A stretch of DNA of 64,000 nt from Chitinophaga chungangae (GTDB lineage Bacteria > Bacteroidota > Bacteroidia > Chitinophagales > Chitinophagaceae). Positions 7,287-15,357 of the stretch are shown piece by piece (the stretch's first letter is position 1; the number at the start of each line of letters is the position of its first letter). Where the stretch lies: NCBI RefSeq assembly GCF_017742215.1, contig NZ_JAGHKP010000006.1, positions 1-64,000 of the forward strand, in the 5' to 3' direction. Under the pieces are notes generated by a model, which did not search any database, was not told where the DNA came from, and saw only the letters and a program-made list of their open reading frames with translations. The translations under genes were made by a program, and so were the position numbers.

Positions 7287-8219
7287 ATGAAACGCTTATT
7301 GATCGTATTAGCCATGCTTCCCGCCGCGGCCTATTCCCAACTCCGCTGGCAACCCTCCGCCATGCATAACGAAGGCCTGCCTTCAGGCATGAAGGTTTTT
7401 GAAACCAAAGATTCGCTGGACGGCAAACCCTTCCGCGCTTTTTACCTCGAATTCGACCCGTCTGACCGGCAGATCGAAACCGTAGTGCGCACCGGCAACG
7501 GCAAACGCCTCACGCCCGCGCAGTACGACAGCCTGGAAGGCCCTTCCGTGCTCGCGGTGATCAACACCACTTTTTTCTCCTTCACAACCAACCGCAGCCT
7601 GAACCTGGTGATGCACAACGGGGAAGTGATAGACGTGAACCCGAAATCCATCGCCGGCGCCAACCGCACGATGTACACCACCCGCGGCGCTTTTGGCCTC
7701 AGCCGCAGGAACCGCCCCGATGTGGCCTGGGTGTACAACGTCGGTGAAAAAAATACGCCGTACGCTTACGCCGCGCCCGTCACGCCAGACATCAACGGTA
7801 CAGACACCGTATATTATCAGCCCACCAAAAAATACCCGCGCGGTGCGCGCCGCTGGAAAGTGAAAGAAGCCGTGGGTGGCGGCCCGGTACTGGTGCAGGA
7901 CGGGCAGATCCATGTAACGATGAACGAAGAACGCATGGGCGGGGTGAAGGATTTTCACCCGAGGTCTGCCGTAGGTTACCGGGCAGACGGTAAAGTGGTG
8001 CTGCTGGTAGTGGAAGGGAGGAACAAAGGCGTAGCCGAAGGCGCCACCCTCGAACAGCTGGCGAAGATCTTTACCGACCTCCGCTGCGTGGAAGCGCTGA
8101 ACCTCGACGGCGGCGGGTCTTCCGCGTTGTACGTGAACCATCTTAACACCATCAAACCTTCCGATAAAACCGGTCAGCGCCCAGTGCCCGCCGTGCTGGT
8201 GATCAGGAGAAAGGAGTAG
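7287..8219 (+). CDS. Secreted phosphodiester glycosidase (NAGPA/DUF2233 family)
   Basis: The start was chosen at ATG 7287, giving a signal peptide (MKRLLIVLAMLPAAAYSQ); a TTG six codons upstream is less likely. About 310 residues. The family removes sugars linked through phosphodiesters, as in the human mannose-6-phosphate uncovering enzyme. The diagnostic C-terminal motif NLDGGGSSALYV is present, with VGGGPVLVQDG and HPRSAVGY earlier. It is expected in the periplasm or outside the cell. The substrate in this organism is unknown. Its 3' end overlaps the convergent SdpI-like gene by 17 bp. Confidence 0.85.
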   Translation: MKRLLIVLAMLPAAAYSQLRWQPSAMHNEGLPSGMKVFETKDSLDGKPFRAFYLEFDPSDRQIETVVRTGNGKRLTPAQYDSLEGPSVLAVINTTFFSFTTNRSLNLVMHNGEVIDVNPKSIAGANRTMYTTRGAFGLSRRNRPDVAWVYNVGEKNTPYAYAAPVTPDINGTDTVYYQPTKKYPRGARRWKVKEAVGGGPVLVQDGQIHVTMNEERMGGVKDFHPRSAVGYRADGKVVLLVVEGRNKGVAEGATLEQLAKIFTDLRCVEALNLDGGGSSALYVNHLNTIKPSDKTGQRPVPAVLVIRRKE

Positions 8220-8607
8220 TTTTTTTGCCCGGTTTGGCGCGTTTGTGCCCGTCTTCGTCGAACTCCTGCAGCAGGTGCCATTCGGTAAGACCGGTAAGCA
8301 GCAACGCGCAGATAATTACCGGCGTGACGGTGAGGTACAGGAACACGTCTGTTTGCGTATCGAAAATAAACGCCATCAGCAGTCCGAACGGAACCAGGAT
8401 GTAAGCCATGCAGCGCGAAATATATGCAGAGTACTGGTTGGCTTCGTGCCAGGTGTCTTCGTTGATGGTGGAAGAAAAGGTGCGGTAACCGTACCAGGTT
8501 TTCATGCTGCGCGGCGGGTATTTCCGGATCATGAATCCCATAAAAAGGAAAAGCAGTCCGGCTAACAAACTGGCATTACAAAAGGGGCTGTGTATAATGC
8601 TGTCCAT
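8203..8607 (-). CDS. SdpI family membrane protein
   Basis: The 134-residue protein has a first membrane helix (SLLAGLLFLFMGFMI), then the characteristic PPRSMKTWYGYRTFSS loop and a W-x-x-A-N segment, then further hydrophobic helices (MAYILVPFGLLMAFIF; LYLTVTPVIICALLL). This matches the SdpI/YhfL family; SdpI in Bacillus gives immunity to the SdpC toxin, but most homologues have no known role. The C-terminus is basic. The ATG directly abuts the T-tract of the terminator serving the upstream AsmA-like gene, so its expression is likely low or depends on read-through. Confidence 0.75.
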   Translation of the reverse strand: MDSIIHSPFCNASLLAGLLFLFMGFMIRKYPPRSMKTWYGYRTFSSTINEDTWHEANQYSAYISRCMAYILVPFGLLMAFIFDTQTDVFLYLTVTPVIICALLLTGLTEWHLLQEFDEDGHKRAKPGKKTTPFS

Positions 8608-8641
8608 AAAAAAAGCGTGGTACTGTGTGGTACCACGCTTT
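8608..8641 (-). terminator. Terminator after the AsmA-like gene, abutting the SdpI start codon
   Basis: An 11-bp stem (8612-8622 with 8631-8641) with an 8-nt loop is followed on the minus strand by seven T at 8608-8614. The very next base begins the SdpI-like ATG. Confidence 0.85.
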
Positions 8642-8656
8642 ATATTACAAGCGAAC

Positions 8657-11371
8657 TTATCGTTTTGTTGAATCCGCTGCGGTGTTTTTGCGTTTGTTCA
8701 GCAATCCCTTGAGGGTGTTGTTCAGCGTTTTTTCCGCCGCTTTGCCTGCGTCTTTAAGGCCACCCTGGCCGGTACTGTCCTTGCCGCCCAGCAGTTTGTT
8801 TTTCAGCTCGTCTTTCACCGCGTTCACGGCCTGGTTCTTCACCTGCGAAAGTGAATCTTTGACGGCCTGTTTCACCGTGTCCACTTTATTTTTGATCATC
8901 GCGGTGGCCTGGTCTTTCAGGTTATCCGCCGCTTTGCCCGCCGCCTCTTTCAGGTCTGTTTTTACGGAAGGTTTCATGATGTTGCCGCCCAGCAGCACGT
9001 TGAGATACACCGTATCTCCCAACTGTACGGGAATGCCTTTGCTGTTGGCCTGGCTCACCAGATTGTTCACCAGTGCGGTGCCTTTTTGCCCGATCAGCGC
9101 GCGCGGCAGCGCCAGTTGCATGGTGTAGTCCATGCTTTGGTCAAAACCATGGCTGCCGCCTACCAGCATGTTCATATTCGGCAGTCTCACGCGGAAAGGA
9201 TTGACCGTCATCCGCCCGTTCTGGAACGCAAAATAGTTTTTGATGTCGCGTACGGAAATGTCCTGCAGCGAGCTGACGTTCAGCTGTGTGGCCAGCTGGT
9301 CCAGCGGCGCGAATTTTTTCAGGAAACCCTGTATCAGCAGCAGGTTGCCGTCTCCGGAAAGCGTGTTCAGCTGCGGGCTCATATCTTTGCCCAGCTTGCC
9401 TTTTACGGTAAGCTGCGAACTGAGCTTGCCGCTCAGGAACTGCGCGATGGGCATCAGTTTCTGTACGGTGTTGAAGGCATTGAAGGTCTGTTGTACGTCC
9501 AGCTCTTTTACGTCGTAAGACAGGCTGATATCCGGGTGATTTTTATCGTTTTTGGTGGAATAGGTGCCGTCGATTTCCATGCTGCCCTGCAGCGTGTTGG
9601 CTTTGATGTCTTTCATCGTCACCGTTTCATCTTTGATCAGCAGCGCGCCGGAAAGATTGTTGAGGTCCACTTTGTCGTAATGTACTTTGTCTACCTGCGC
9701 GAGGATGTTGAAATCGAGATTGTTCGGTACGGCAAAGGGCACGGCGGCCGCAGTATCAACGGGTTTGGAAGGAGTAGTGCTTTCTGTGCTTTCCGTGGCC
9801 ATCCATTTGTTGAGGTCCAGCTGGTCGGCTTTCAGCGCCAGCCTGCCATTGAGCGCTTCGTTGCGCAGCACGTAGGCCAGCAGGTTGTTCACTTCGCCGT
9901 TGGCGGAAAAGTTGGTGCCGAGGTACTGGCCGTTGAAATCGGAAACGGTCACGTTTTTCGGGTTGAACTGCATTTGCAGCGAAGACACTTTTATGCCGTC
10001 GGGATAATCGTTGCTTTTGTAGAGCAGGTTGTTCACCGAAAGATTGCCCGCCGCATTGAACGATTCGTACTGCTGCTTTTCGATGGCGCTCATGTAACCG
10101 CGCGCCTGCAGGTCCGCATTCAGCAAACCGGCCAGCTGCGTGCCTTTTTCGAATTTTACGAACTGGCCCACTTTGCCGAGATCGACCTTGCCTTTTGCCG
10201 CGGCATCGATGTAGAGGTCGGATACGGGCGTTTTGATCATGAGGCGCATGTCTACGGGGCTGTCGTCCATTTCAAGATGCGCCTGCTGTACGTCTACGAT
10301 GGTATGGTCGGGCACGCCGTCCGCATTGCTTACGTTTACCGCCAGTTGTATGTTCTTCACCGGTTTGGGAAGGTCAGGGTATTGGAAGAAGCCGTTCTTC
10401 ACGCCCAGGTGCAACCCGTACGCGGGCATTTGCTCGCCCGCGTAAACGCCTTTCACGAAGCCGGAGAAACTCGCGTTGCCGCTGGTTTTGATGCTGGCGA
10501 AGTCTTTCGAGTATACGCTGGGGATGAGGGAAAGAATGTCTTTAAAATCGGTGGACGGCGATTTGAACTGCACATCCATTTTGTAGGAGCTGTCGTTGAG
10601 CAGCTGCACGAAACCTTCGGTGGTCAATTTCAGGTTGTTCACGGAAATATTGTCCGTTTTGAAGGAATAGGTGCTGGTTTTATTGTCGATTTTTATATCG
10701 CTGAGAATTTCCACGCGCGAATCGAGCAGGTAAGGGATAAAACCGTACGCGAAGCTGAGCGCTTCGGTGGTGGTGGAGGTTTGCAGCACGAACTCGTCCT
10801 GCGTGAAATCTCCTTTCCCTTTATGGTTCAGGCCGTTGATGCTGAGATGCATGTGGCCTTCGAGGTCGTCGTATTTGACGGTGCCGTTTTCGATGCTGTA
10901 TTGCTGGAGGCTGAGCGAAAATTCGCCGGACGCGCTATCTGCGGGCGCTGCTGCGGCGGTATCGGTGTCCGGTTTGGTAATGTCCCAGTTGGCGCGGCCT
11001 TCTTCGTCTACAACGGCGTATATGCGTGGCTGTTGCAGCACAACGTTATGCACGTCGATGCGGTCGCCTTTGATCACGCTCATGAGGTTCATGGCGATAT
11101 CGAGCCGTTTTACGGCCAGCAGCGTGTCGCCGTCGAAATGGTCCACACCGGTGACGGCCAGTTCTTCCAAAGCCACTGCCAGCCGCGGGAACCGGCGGAA
11201 AAGACTGATATCCACGTCTTTAAATTCCACTTTTGCGTTCAGGCTTTTGTTGAGCTCCGTTTTAATTTTGGCCATGATCTGGCCTTTAAAAAAATAAGGG
11301 ATCGCGATCAGCAGGGCTATCAGTACCAGCAGCCCGATCCCTATGCCTTTCAGCACCTTTTTTATCTTCAT
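8657..11371 (-). CDS. AsmA-like family protein
   Basis: The 904-residue protein begins with a single N-terminal membrane anchor (IGIGLLVLIALLIAIPYFF). A long beta-rich periplasmic body follows, built of segments such as VEFKDVDISLFRRFPRLAVALEEL, which are typical of AsmA/TamB-type proteins now viewed as bridge-like lipid carriers or envelope assembly factors. The last 90 or so residues are Lys/Ala/Asp-rich and amphipathic (repeated KAADNLKDQ-, KNKVDTVKQ-like stretches), probably helical. It is anchored in the inner membrane. A terminator follows at 8608. The divergent neighbour is a TrmH-type methyltransferase, with an 88-bp AT-rich spacer between them. Confidence 0.85.
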   Translation of the reverse strand: MKIKKVLKGIGIGLLVLIALLIAIPYFFKGQIMAKIKTELNKSLNAKVEFKDVDISLFRRFPRLAVALEELAVTGVDHFDGDTLLAVKRLDIAMNLMSVIKGDRIDVHNVVLQQPRIYAVVDEEGRANWDITKPDTDTAAAAPADSASGEFSLSLQQYSIENGTVKYDDLEGHMHLSINGLNHKGKGDFTQDEFVLQTSTTTEALSFAYGFIPYLLDSRVEILSDIKIDNKTSTYSFKTDNISVNNLKLTTEGFVQLLNDSSYKMDVQFKSPSTDFKDILSLIPSVYSKDFASIKTSGNASFSGFVKGVYAGEQMPAYGLHLGVKNGFFQYPDLPKPVKNIQLAVNVSNADGVPDHTIVDVQQAHLEMDDSPVDMRLMIKTPVSDLYIDAAAKGKVDLGKVGQFVKFEKGTQLAGLLNADLQARGYMSAIEKQQYESFNAAGNLSVNNLLYKSNDYPDGIKVSSLQMQFNPKNVTVSDFNGQYLGTNFSANGEVNNLLAYVLRNEALNGRLALKADQLDLNKWMATESTESTTPSKPVDTAAAVPFAVPNNLDFNILAQVDKVHYDKVDLNNLSGALLIKDETVTMKDIKANTLQGSMEIDGTYSTKNDKNHPDISLSYDVKELDVQQTFNAFNTVQKLMPIAQFLSGKLSSQLTVKGKLGKDMSPQLNTLSGDGNLLLIQGFLKKFAPLDQLATQLNVSSLQDISVRDIKNYFAFQNGRMTVNPFRVRLPNMNMLVGGSHGFDQSMDYTMQLALPRALIGQKGTALVNNLVSQANSKGIPVQLGDTVYLNVLLGGNIMKPSVKTDLKEAAGKAADNLKDQATAMIKNKVDTVKQAVKDSLSQVKNQAVNAVKDELKNKLLGGKDSTGQGGLKDAGKAAEKTLNNTLKGLLNKRKNTAADSTKR

Positions 11372-11459
11372 AGGATCCGTTTTGTTTAAGAACGGCTAAA
11401 GATAGTAAATCGTCTTACTGAAACGAATTTCTGTTAATTTTACATATAAATTTAACAGC

Positions 11460-12053
11460 ATGACGCCGGAGCGCAGAGAAAGGATATTACGCGTATTACA
11501 TAACCGCCAGGCCAACCTGACGGTGGTGCTTGAAAATGTGGAAGACCCGCACAATGTGTCTGCCGTGCTGCGTACCTGCGATGCCGTGGGCATCCAGGAC
11601 GTATATGTGCTCACCACCAAAGTGCCCCGGCAGAAAAAATGGGGCGCTAAAAGTTCGTCCAGCGCCGCGCAATGGTTGAGCGTGCATCAATATTCCGATG
11701 TAAATGAACTGGTGGCGGAATTGCGAAAAAAGTATGACCGGATACTGACCACACACCTGGCCACCGGTTCGGTGAGCCTGTACGATATCGATTTCAGGGG
11801 GTCGGTGGCGCTTGTGTTCGGCAACGAGCAAACGGGCGTAAGCGAGGAGCTGCGCGCGCTGGCCGACGGCAATTTTATCATTCCCATGATGGGCATTATC
11901 CGCTCGCTGAATATTTCCGTAGCTTGCGCCGTCAGCATTTACGAGGCCATGCGGCAGAAAAAGAACGCGGGCCATTACGAACACCCTTCCCTCCCTGAAA
12001 CCCAGCGCGCAGCGCTGCTCGCGGATTGGAACATTAAAGAAGAAGACTTATGA
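11460..12053 (+). CDS. TrmH-type tRNA/rRNA 2'-O-methyltransferase (SpoU family)
   Basis: The 197-residue protein has the three SPOUT knot motifs. Motif 1 is LTVVLENVEDPHNVSAVLRT (residues 20-39, with the catalytic Arg38), motif 2 is ALVFGNEQTGVSEE (about 117-130) and motif 3 is PMMGIIRSLNISVACA (about 142-157). This arrangement is that of TrmH, which methylates the 2'-OH of G18 in tRNAs with SAM. The target is inferred from family resemblance and could be another RNA position. The stop overlaps the start of the thioredoxin-like gene (ATGA), so the two are probably translated together. Confidence 0.9.
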   Translation: MTPERRERILRVLHNRQANLTVVLENVEDPHNVSAVLRTCDAVGIQDVYVLTTKVPRQKKWGAKSSSSAAQWLSVHQYSDVNELVAELRKKYDRILTTHLATGSVSLYDIDFRGSVALVFGNEQTGVSEELRALADGNFIIPMMGIIRSLNISVACAVSIYEAMRQKKNAGHYEHPSLPETQRAALLADWNIKEEDL

Positions 12054-12511
12054 AAACCCTGTTGGTCCTTTTGTTATGCACCATTTCCGCCAGCGCGCAG
12101 CAGGTGCGTAAGATCAATCCCGCGCAGCTGGAAACCCTCATGAAATCAAGCGATTCGGTAACGGTGGTGAACCTCTGGGCCACCTGGTGCGTGCCCTGCA
12201 TCAAAGAGCTGCCGGCTTTTGAAAAACAGGCGCGGCTGAACCCTTCCGTGCGTTTCGTGTACGTCAGCCTCGACCTCGACGAAGCCTACCCCGGCGATAT
12301 CCGCAAGTTCGTACGCCAGCGGAAGCTGAGCGGGGAAGTGTACTGGATGGAAGAGCCCAACGCCAACGTTTACGCCCGCATTATCGACCCGCGGTGGGAG
12401 GGAAGCATTCCCGCCACGGTGATCCTCAATCCGGCCAAAGCCTACCGCAAATTTATCGAAGGCGTGCTGGAAGAAGAGCAGCTGCAATGGGAGCTGAGCC
12501 GCGCGAGATAA
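12050..12511 (+). CDS. Secreted thioredoxin-like (TlpA-type) protein
   Basis: The 153-residue protein has a signal peptide (MKTLLVLLLCTISASAQ) and a thioredoxin fold with the redox site WCVPC (Cys47, Cys50) in NLWATWCVPCIKELPAF. The cis-proline region is SIPATVIL. It probably acts as a thiol reductant or oxidoreductase in the periplasm. It is translationally coupled to the TrmH gene by a 4-nt overlap, which need not mean a shared function. A hairpin at 12515 follows the stop. Confidence 0.88.
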   Translation: MKTLLVLLLCTISASAQQVRKINPAQLETLMKSSDSVTVVNLWATWCVPCIKELPAFEKQARLNPSVRFVYVSLDLDEAYPGDIRKFVRQRKLSGEVYWMEEPNANVYARIIDPRWEGSIPATVILNPAKAYRKFIEGVLEEEQLQWELSRAR

Positions 12512-12514
12512 CCG

Positions 12515-12539
12515 AAACAGCTGGTAACCAGCGGTTTTT
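12515..12539 (+). terminator. Likely terminator after the thioredoxin-like gene
   Basis: A 10-position stem with one mismatch (aaacagctgg with ccagcggttt) closes on a short loop and ends in five T. Confidence 0.6.
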
Positions 12540-12694
12540 GGTATTCTCGCAATTAATCTCTAATTTAATCGTATTAATCCCCGAACAACAGCCGCATCCG
12601 GCTTCACCCCAAATCAAAGCCCCGATGCGATTTCCGCAGCAACATTAGATTTTCCCATAACAACGAAGCGTAAACCCTGATAAAAACATAACAT

Positions 12695-13489
12695 ATGGCT
12701 ATCGAATTTCTGAACCCCGAAACCAGCGTGGTATTCTCCGCCCCGGCCGACCTTCCGAAAGGCGGCAAATTCGCCGATGCGCTGAAAAACATTGCACGCG
12801 ACATTCCTACTTCCGACCAGCTTACCGGCGTTGAATTGCGGCTGCTGCCACCTTTTGTGAAAGACAATAACACGGAGCCTTTCCTGGTATTTCCCGGCTT
12901 TGCCAAATTGTATTGCCTCACCATCGTAGTAAGCGACATCAACAACCAGCTGGTGGGCGGCATCGACCTGCAGGGCTTCCCGAGGATCGGCGACAACGAA
13001 CATCTTCCCATCAACAAAACTATTTTTTACTGGCAGCAGAACGAAACGGACCACAAGCCGCCCAAGCAGGTGCACACGCTTTGTTCCGTGATCAAAAGCA
13101 AAAAGGCGCTGCGCGAAACGGGCAAGATTATGGCGGACCTGAAAAACGACCAGGAATACCAGACGCTGATGGGCACGGTGACCAACCTGGCGTCCAGCAC
13201 AAGCCCGGTAGGCGTTGCGCTGGACATCATCACGCAGGTGGCGGGCATTGTGGGGAAATATCTCGGAAACGTGGAAGACAAACCGGTGGGCACCGTGATC
13301 AACAGTTTTACGGACATCCGCGGCGATTTCGACCACGAAGGCGTGCGTAAACATACCTTTAATGCAACGAAAGTGGATTTTGAAATGGAAGTGATCGTGC
13401 GGGCGCAGCGCCATGCGGAAAGATCGCGCACGCGTTCGCTGGAAGACGGGCAGGAAGAGGTGGAAGTGCAGATGGAACCGCTTTGGTAG
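12695..13489 (+). CDS. Conserved hypothetical protein
   Basis: The 264-residue protein has no signal peptide and no membrane segment. I do not recognise a family. The N-terminal 130 residues look beta-rich with Pro/Phe-containing turns (LRLLPPFVKDNN, FPGFAKLYCLTIVVSD). A helical, Lys/Ala-containing middle follows, then a Gly/Val-rich hydrophobic stretch (SPVGVALDIITQVAGIVGKYLG, about residues 168-189) that might be a membrane-interacting helix. The C-terminus is charged. The gene is preceded by a 183-bp spacer, so it probably has its own promoter. It ends 2 bp from the convergent pseudouridine synthase gene. Confidence 0.6.
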   Translation: MAIEFLNPETSVVFSAPADLPKGGKFADALKNIARDIPTSDQLTGVELRLLPPFVKDNNTEPFLVFPGFAKLYCLTIVVSDINNQLVGGIDLQGFPRIGDNEHLPINKTIFYWQQNETDHKPPKQVHTLCSVIKSKKALRETGKIMADLKNDQEYQTLMGTVTNLASSTSPVGVALDIITQVAGIVGKYLGNVEDKPVGTVINSFTDIRGDFDHEGVRKHTFNATKVDFEMEVIVRAQRHAERSRTRSLEDGQEEVEVQMEPLW

Positions 13490-13491
13490 CG

Positions 13492-14247
13492 TTATTCGTC
13501 CATGCCGCCGAGGTCTGACCTGTCGGCGGTTTTGCTGCTGCGCGCTACCATTTCGCTGATCAGTTCGATCTCGTCTTTGGTGAAGTACCGCCATTTTCCC
13601 GGCGGAATGTCTTTCAGCGTGATGCCCATGATGCGGGTGCGTTTCAGCGAAGTGACCCGGTAACCCAATGCCTCGCACATGCGGCGTATCTGGCGGTTGA
13701 GGCCCTGCGTCAGGATGATCCTGAAGCGGGTGGGGCCTTCCTGCTGCACGAAACATTTTTTGGTGTATACGCCCAGGATGCGCACGCCGTTGCGCATGGT
13801 TTTGACGAACTCGGCGGTGATGGGTTTGTCTACCGTCACGATATATTCTTTTTCGTGCTGGTTGCCCGCGCGCAGGATCTTATTGACGATATCGCCGTCG
13901 TTGGTGAGAAAGATGAGCCCTTCGGACAGTTTGTCCAGCCGGCCGATCGGGAAGATGCGGGATTTGTACCCTACGTAGTCGATGATATTGGTTTTGTCTT
14001 TGAGGTCGGTGGTGCAGGTGATGCCTTTGGGTTTATTGAGCGCGAGATATACCGGCGCTTTCTTTTTTTTCAGCGGCTCCCCGTCGATCTCCACTACATC
14101 GCCTTCCGTAACGCGGTTGCCTTTGGAGGCGATATTGTCATTGATGGTCACACGGCCCTGTTCAATGTATTTATCCGCTTCCCTGCGGCTGCAAAAACCG
14201 GTTTCGGCGATGTATTTGTTGATGCTGATGTCCATATCGGACTGCAA
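13492..14247 (-). CDS. rluF: 23S rRNA pseudouridine synthase, RluF-like (RsuA/RluB/E/F family)
   Basis: This enzyme isomerises a uridine in 23S rRNA (position 2604 in the Escherichia coli enzyme) to pseudouridine. The 251-residue protein has an N-terminal S4 RNA-binding domain (INKYIAETGFCSRREADKYI) and the catalytic motif GRLDKLSEGL with Asp105. The conserved C-terminal block LTQGLNRQIRRMCEALGY is also present. An internal ATG four codons in (14235) is an alternative start. The RluF assignment over RluB/RluE is based on overall similarity. It runs convergently with the hypothetical gene at 12695. Confidence 0.88.
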   Translation of the reverse strand: MQSDMDISINKYIAETGFCSRREADKYIEQGRVTINDNIASKGNRVTEGDVVEIDGEPLKKKKAPVYLALNKPKGITCTTDLKDKTNIIDYVGYKSRIFPIGRLDKLSEGLIFLTNDGDIVNKILRAGNQHEKEYIVTVDKPITAEFVKTMRNGVRILGVYTKKCFVQQEGPTRFRIILTQGLNRQIRRMCEALGYRVTSLKRTRIMGITLKDIPPGKWRYFTKDEIELISEMVARSSKTADRSDLGGMDE

Positions 14248-14299
14248 ATTTAAGAAGTTTCGGGTTGCCGCAGGGCCCGCTTTTTTTTATATTCGTTGC

Positions 14300-14710
14300 A
14301 TGTTGAACAAGTTATTCGGAAAACTTTTCGCGCGCCGGCAGGTGCTGCCTCAGCCTGAGGTCAAACGGCATCTCAAAAAAACGGGCGAGCGCATCGTGTT
14401 CGGGCTGGACGATTGTGAGGTGAAACCCTTCGAGATCACGGTGGAATTGCCATTCGACATGCCCAGCCGGGCGGAAATGCTGGACGGGCTGGCGGGGAGA
14501 GGAAGGGCCAATACGGTCACGGGAGAGGGCAGTTACATCCTGTACCGGCGCAAGCTGGCGGACGGTACTGAAAAGCGATATTTCAGCCCCGTTATTTACC
14601 GGGAAAGAACGGCGCTGGCCTTCCTGCTATATGCGCAGCGGGAAATATCACTGTATGTGGACAGGCGGGATGCGAATGCGTATTATTTTGACCTGGAGTT
14701 TTTGGATTAG
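14300..14710 (+). CDS. Small conserved hypothetical protein
   Basis: The start at ATG 14300 was chosen because everything upstream in the same frame lies antisense to rluF. The product is 136 residues, cytosolic and basic at its N-terminus (MLNKLFGKLFARRQ). The middle contains ERIVFGLDDCEVKPFEITVE and a Gly/Arg-rich turn. The end is rich in aromatic residues (AYYFDLEFLD). No family is recognised. It is divergent from rluF across 52 bp, and GC content fits its neighbours. Confidence 0.55.
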   Translation: MLNKLFGKLFARRQVLPQPEVKRHLKKTGERIVFGLDDCEVKPFEITVELPFDMPSRAEMLDGLAGRGRANTVTGEGSYILYRRKLADGTEKRYFSPVIYRERTALAFLLYAQREISLYVDRRDANAYYFDLEFLD

Positions 14711-14774
14711 GATTTACCCCTTTTTGCAGGAAATGTGTCTTGTATGTAATTGTTAACCTAAAATAAGCAAAAAC

Positions 14775-15302
14775 ATGCAAGAAACTATTGGTATGTCGGA
14801 TGAGATAATCAAGAGTAAAATTTTATTGATCAGAGGAAAAAGGGTGATGATTGATAGGGATTTAGCTGAGTTGTACGGGGTTACGACAAAACGGCTTAAT
14901 GAACAAGTGAAGCGTAATCCTCAACGTTTTCCGGACGACTTTATGTTTCAGTTGACTGAAGCCGAAAAATCGGAGGTGGTCGCAATTTGCGACCACCTGC
15001 AAATGGTGAAATTTTCACGTACTATGCCATATGCTTTTTCTGAGCACGGGGCAGTGATGCTCGCCAGTGTTTTAAACAGCGAACGGGCCATTGCGGTTAA
15101 TATTCAGATTTTGAGGATTTTTACGCACATGCGTGAGGCATTGCTGATTCACAAGGACATATTACTACAGCTTGAAAAACTGGAAGGAAAGGTAAGCTCG
15201 CAGGGTGAGGATATCCAAATGATATTCGATTGCCTGAGACAATTGATGAGCCCGCCGCAGGAACCACGTACGGAAATCGGCTTCAGGAACCATCGTCAAT
15301 AA
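14775..15302 (+). CDS. ORF6N domain DNA-binding protein
   Basis: The 175-residue protein carries an ORF6N domain from about residue 9: KILLIRGKRVMIDRDLAELY, then KRLNEQVKRNPQRFPDDFMF, then the central SEHGAVMLASVLNSERAI. A C-terminal helical tail follows. ORF6N/KilA-N type domains occur in phage and mobile-element regulators and in many Bacteroidota chromosomes as solitary genes of unknown role. The coding DNA is more AT-rich than its neighbours, which hints at acquisition by transfer. Inside the gene is a 25-bp perfect palindrome (14974-14998). A bidirectional terminator follows at 15301. Confidence 0.85.
   Translation: MQETIGMSDEIIKSKILLIRGKRVMIDRDLAELYGVTTKRLNEQVKRNPQRFPDDFMFQLTEAEKSEVVAICDHLQMVKFSRTMPYAFSEHGAVMLASVLNSERAIAVNIQILRIFTHMREALLIHKDILLQLEKLEGKVSSQGEDIQMIFDCLRQLMSPPQEPRTEIGFRNHRQ
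14974..14998. repeat. Perfect 12-bp inverted repeat inside the ORF6N gene
   Basis: The sequence aggtggtcgcaa, one base, then ttgcgaccacct is a perfect palindrome. It encodes residues around VVAICDHLQ. It could be a chance result of a conserved protein motif, an operator for autoregulation, or an RNA hairpin. Confidence 0.6.
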
Positions 15303-15334
15303 AAAAGACCCGGAAAATCTCCCGGGCCTTTTTT
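15301..15334. terminator. Bidirectional terminator between the ORF6N gene and nrdA
   Basis: A six-A run, a stem with core cccgg/ccggg, an 8-nt loop, and a six-T run lie between two convergent genes, so the hairpin can serve either strand. Confidence 0.8.
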
Positions 15335-15357
15335 AATCTATAATCAGTCTTAAATAA

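Noticed and set aside
9086-11389. A 767-codon open frame on the plus strand opposite the AsmA-like gene
   Set aside because: It mirrors the AsmA gene, has a protein composition rich in His/Val/Phe/Arg typical of antisense of GC-rich genes, and has no recognisable domain.
14775-15302. Prophage remnant around the ORF6N gene
   Set aside because: No integrase, structural phage gene or attachment repeat was found nearby; ORF6N genes are common as single chromosomal genes.
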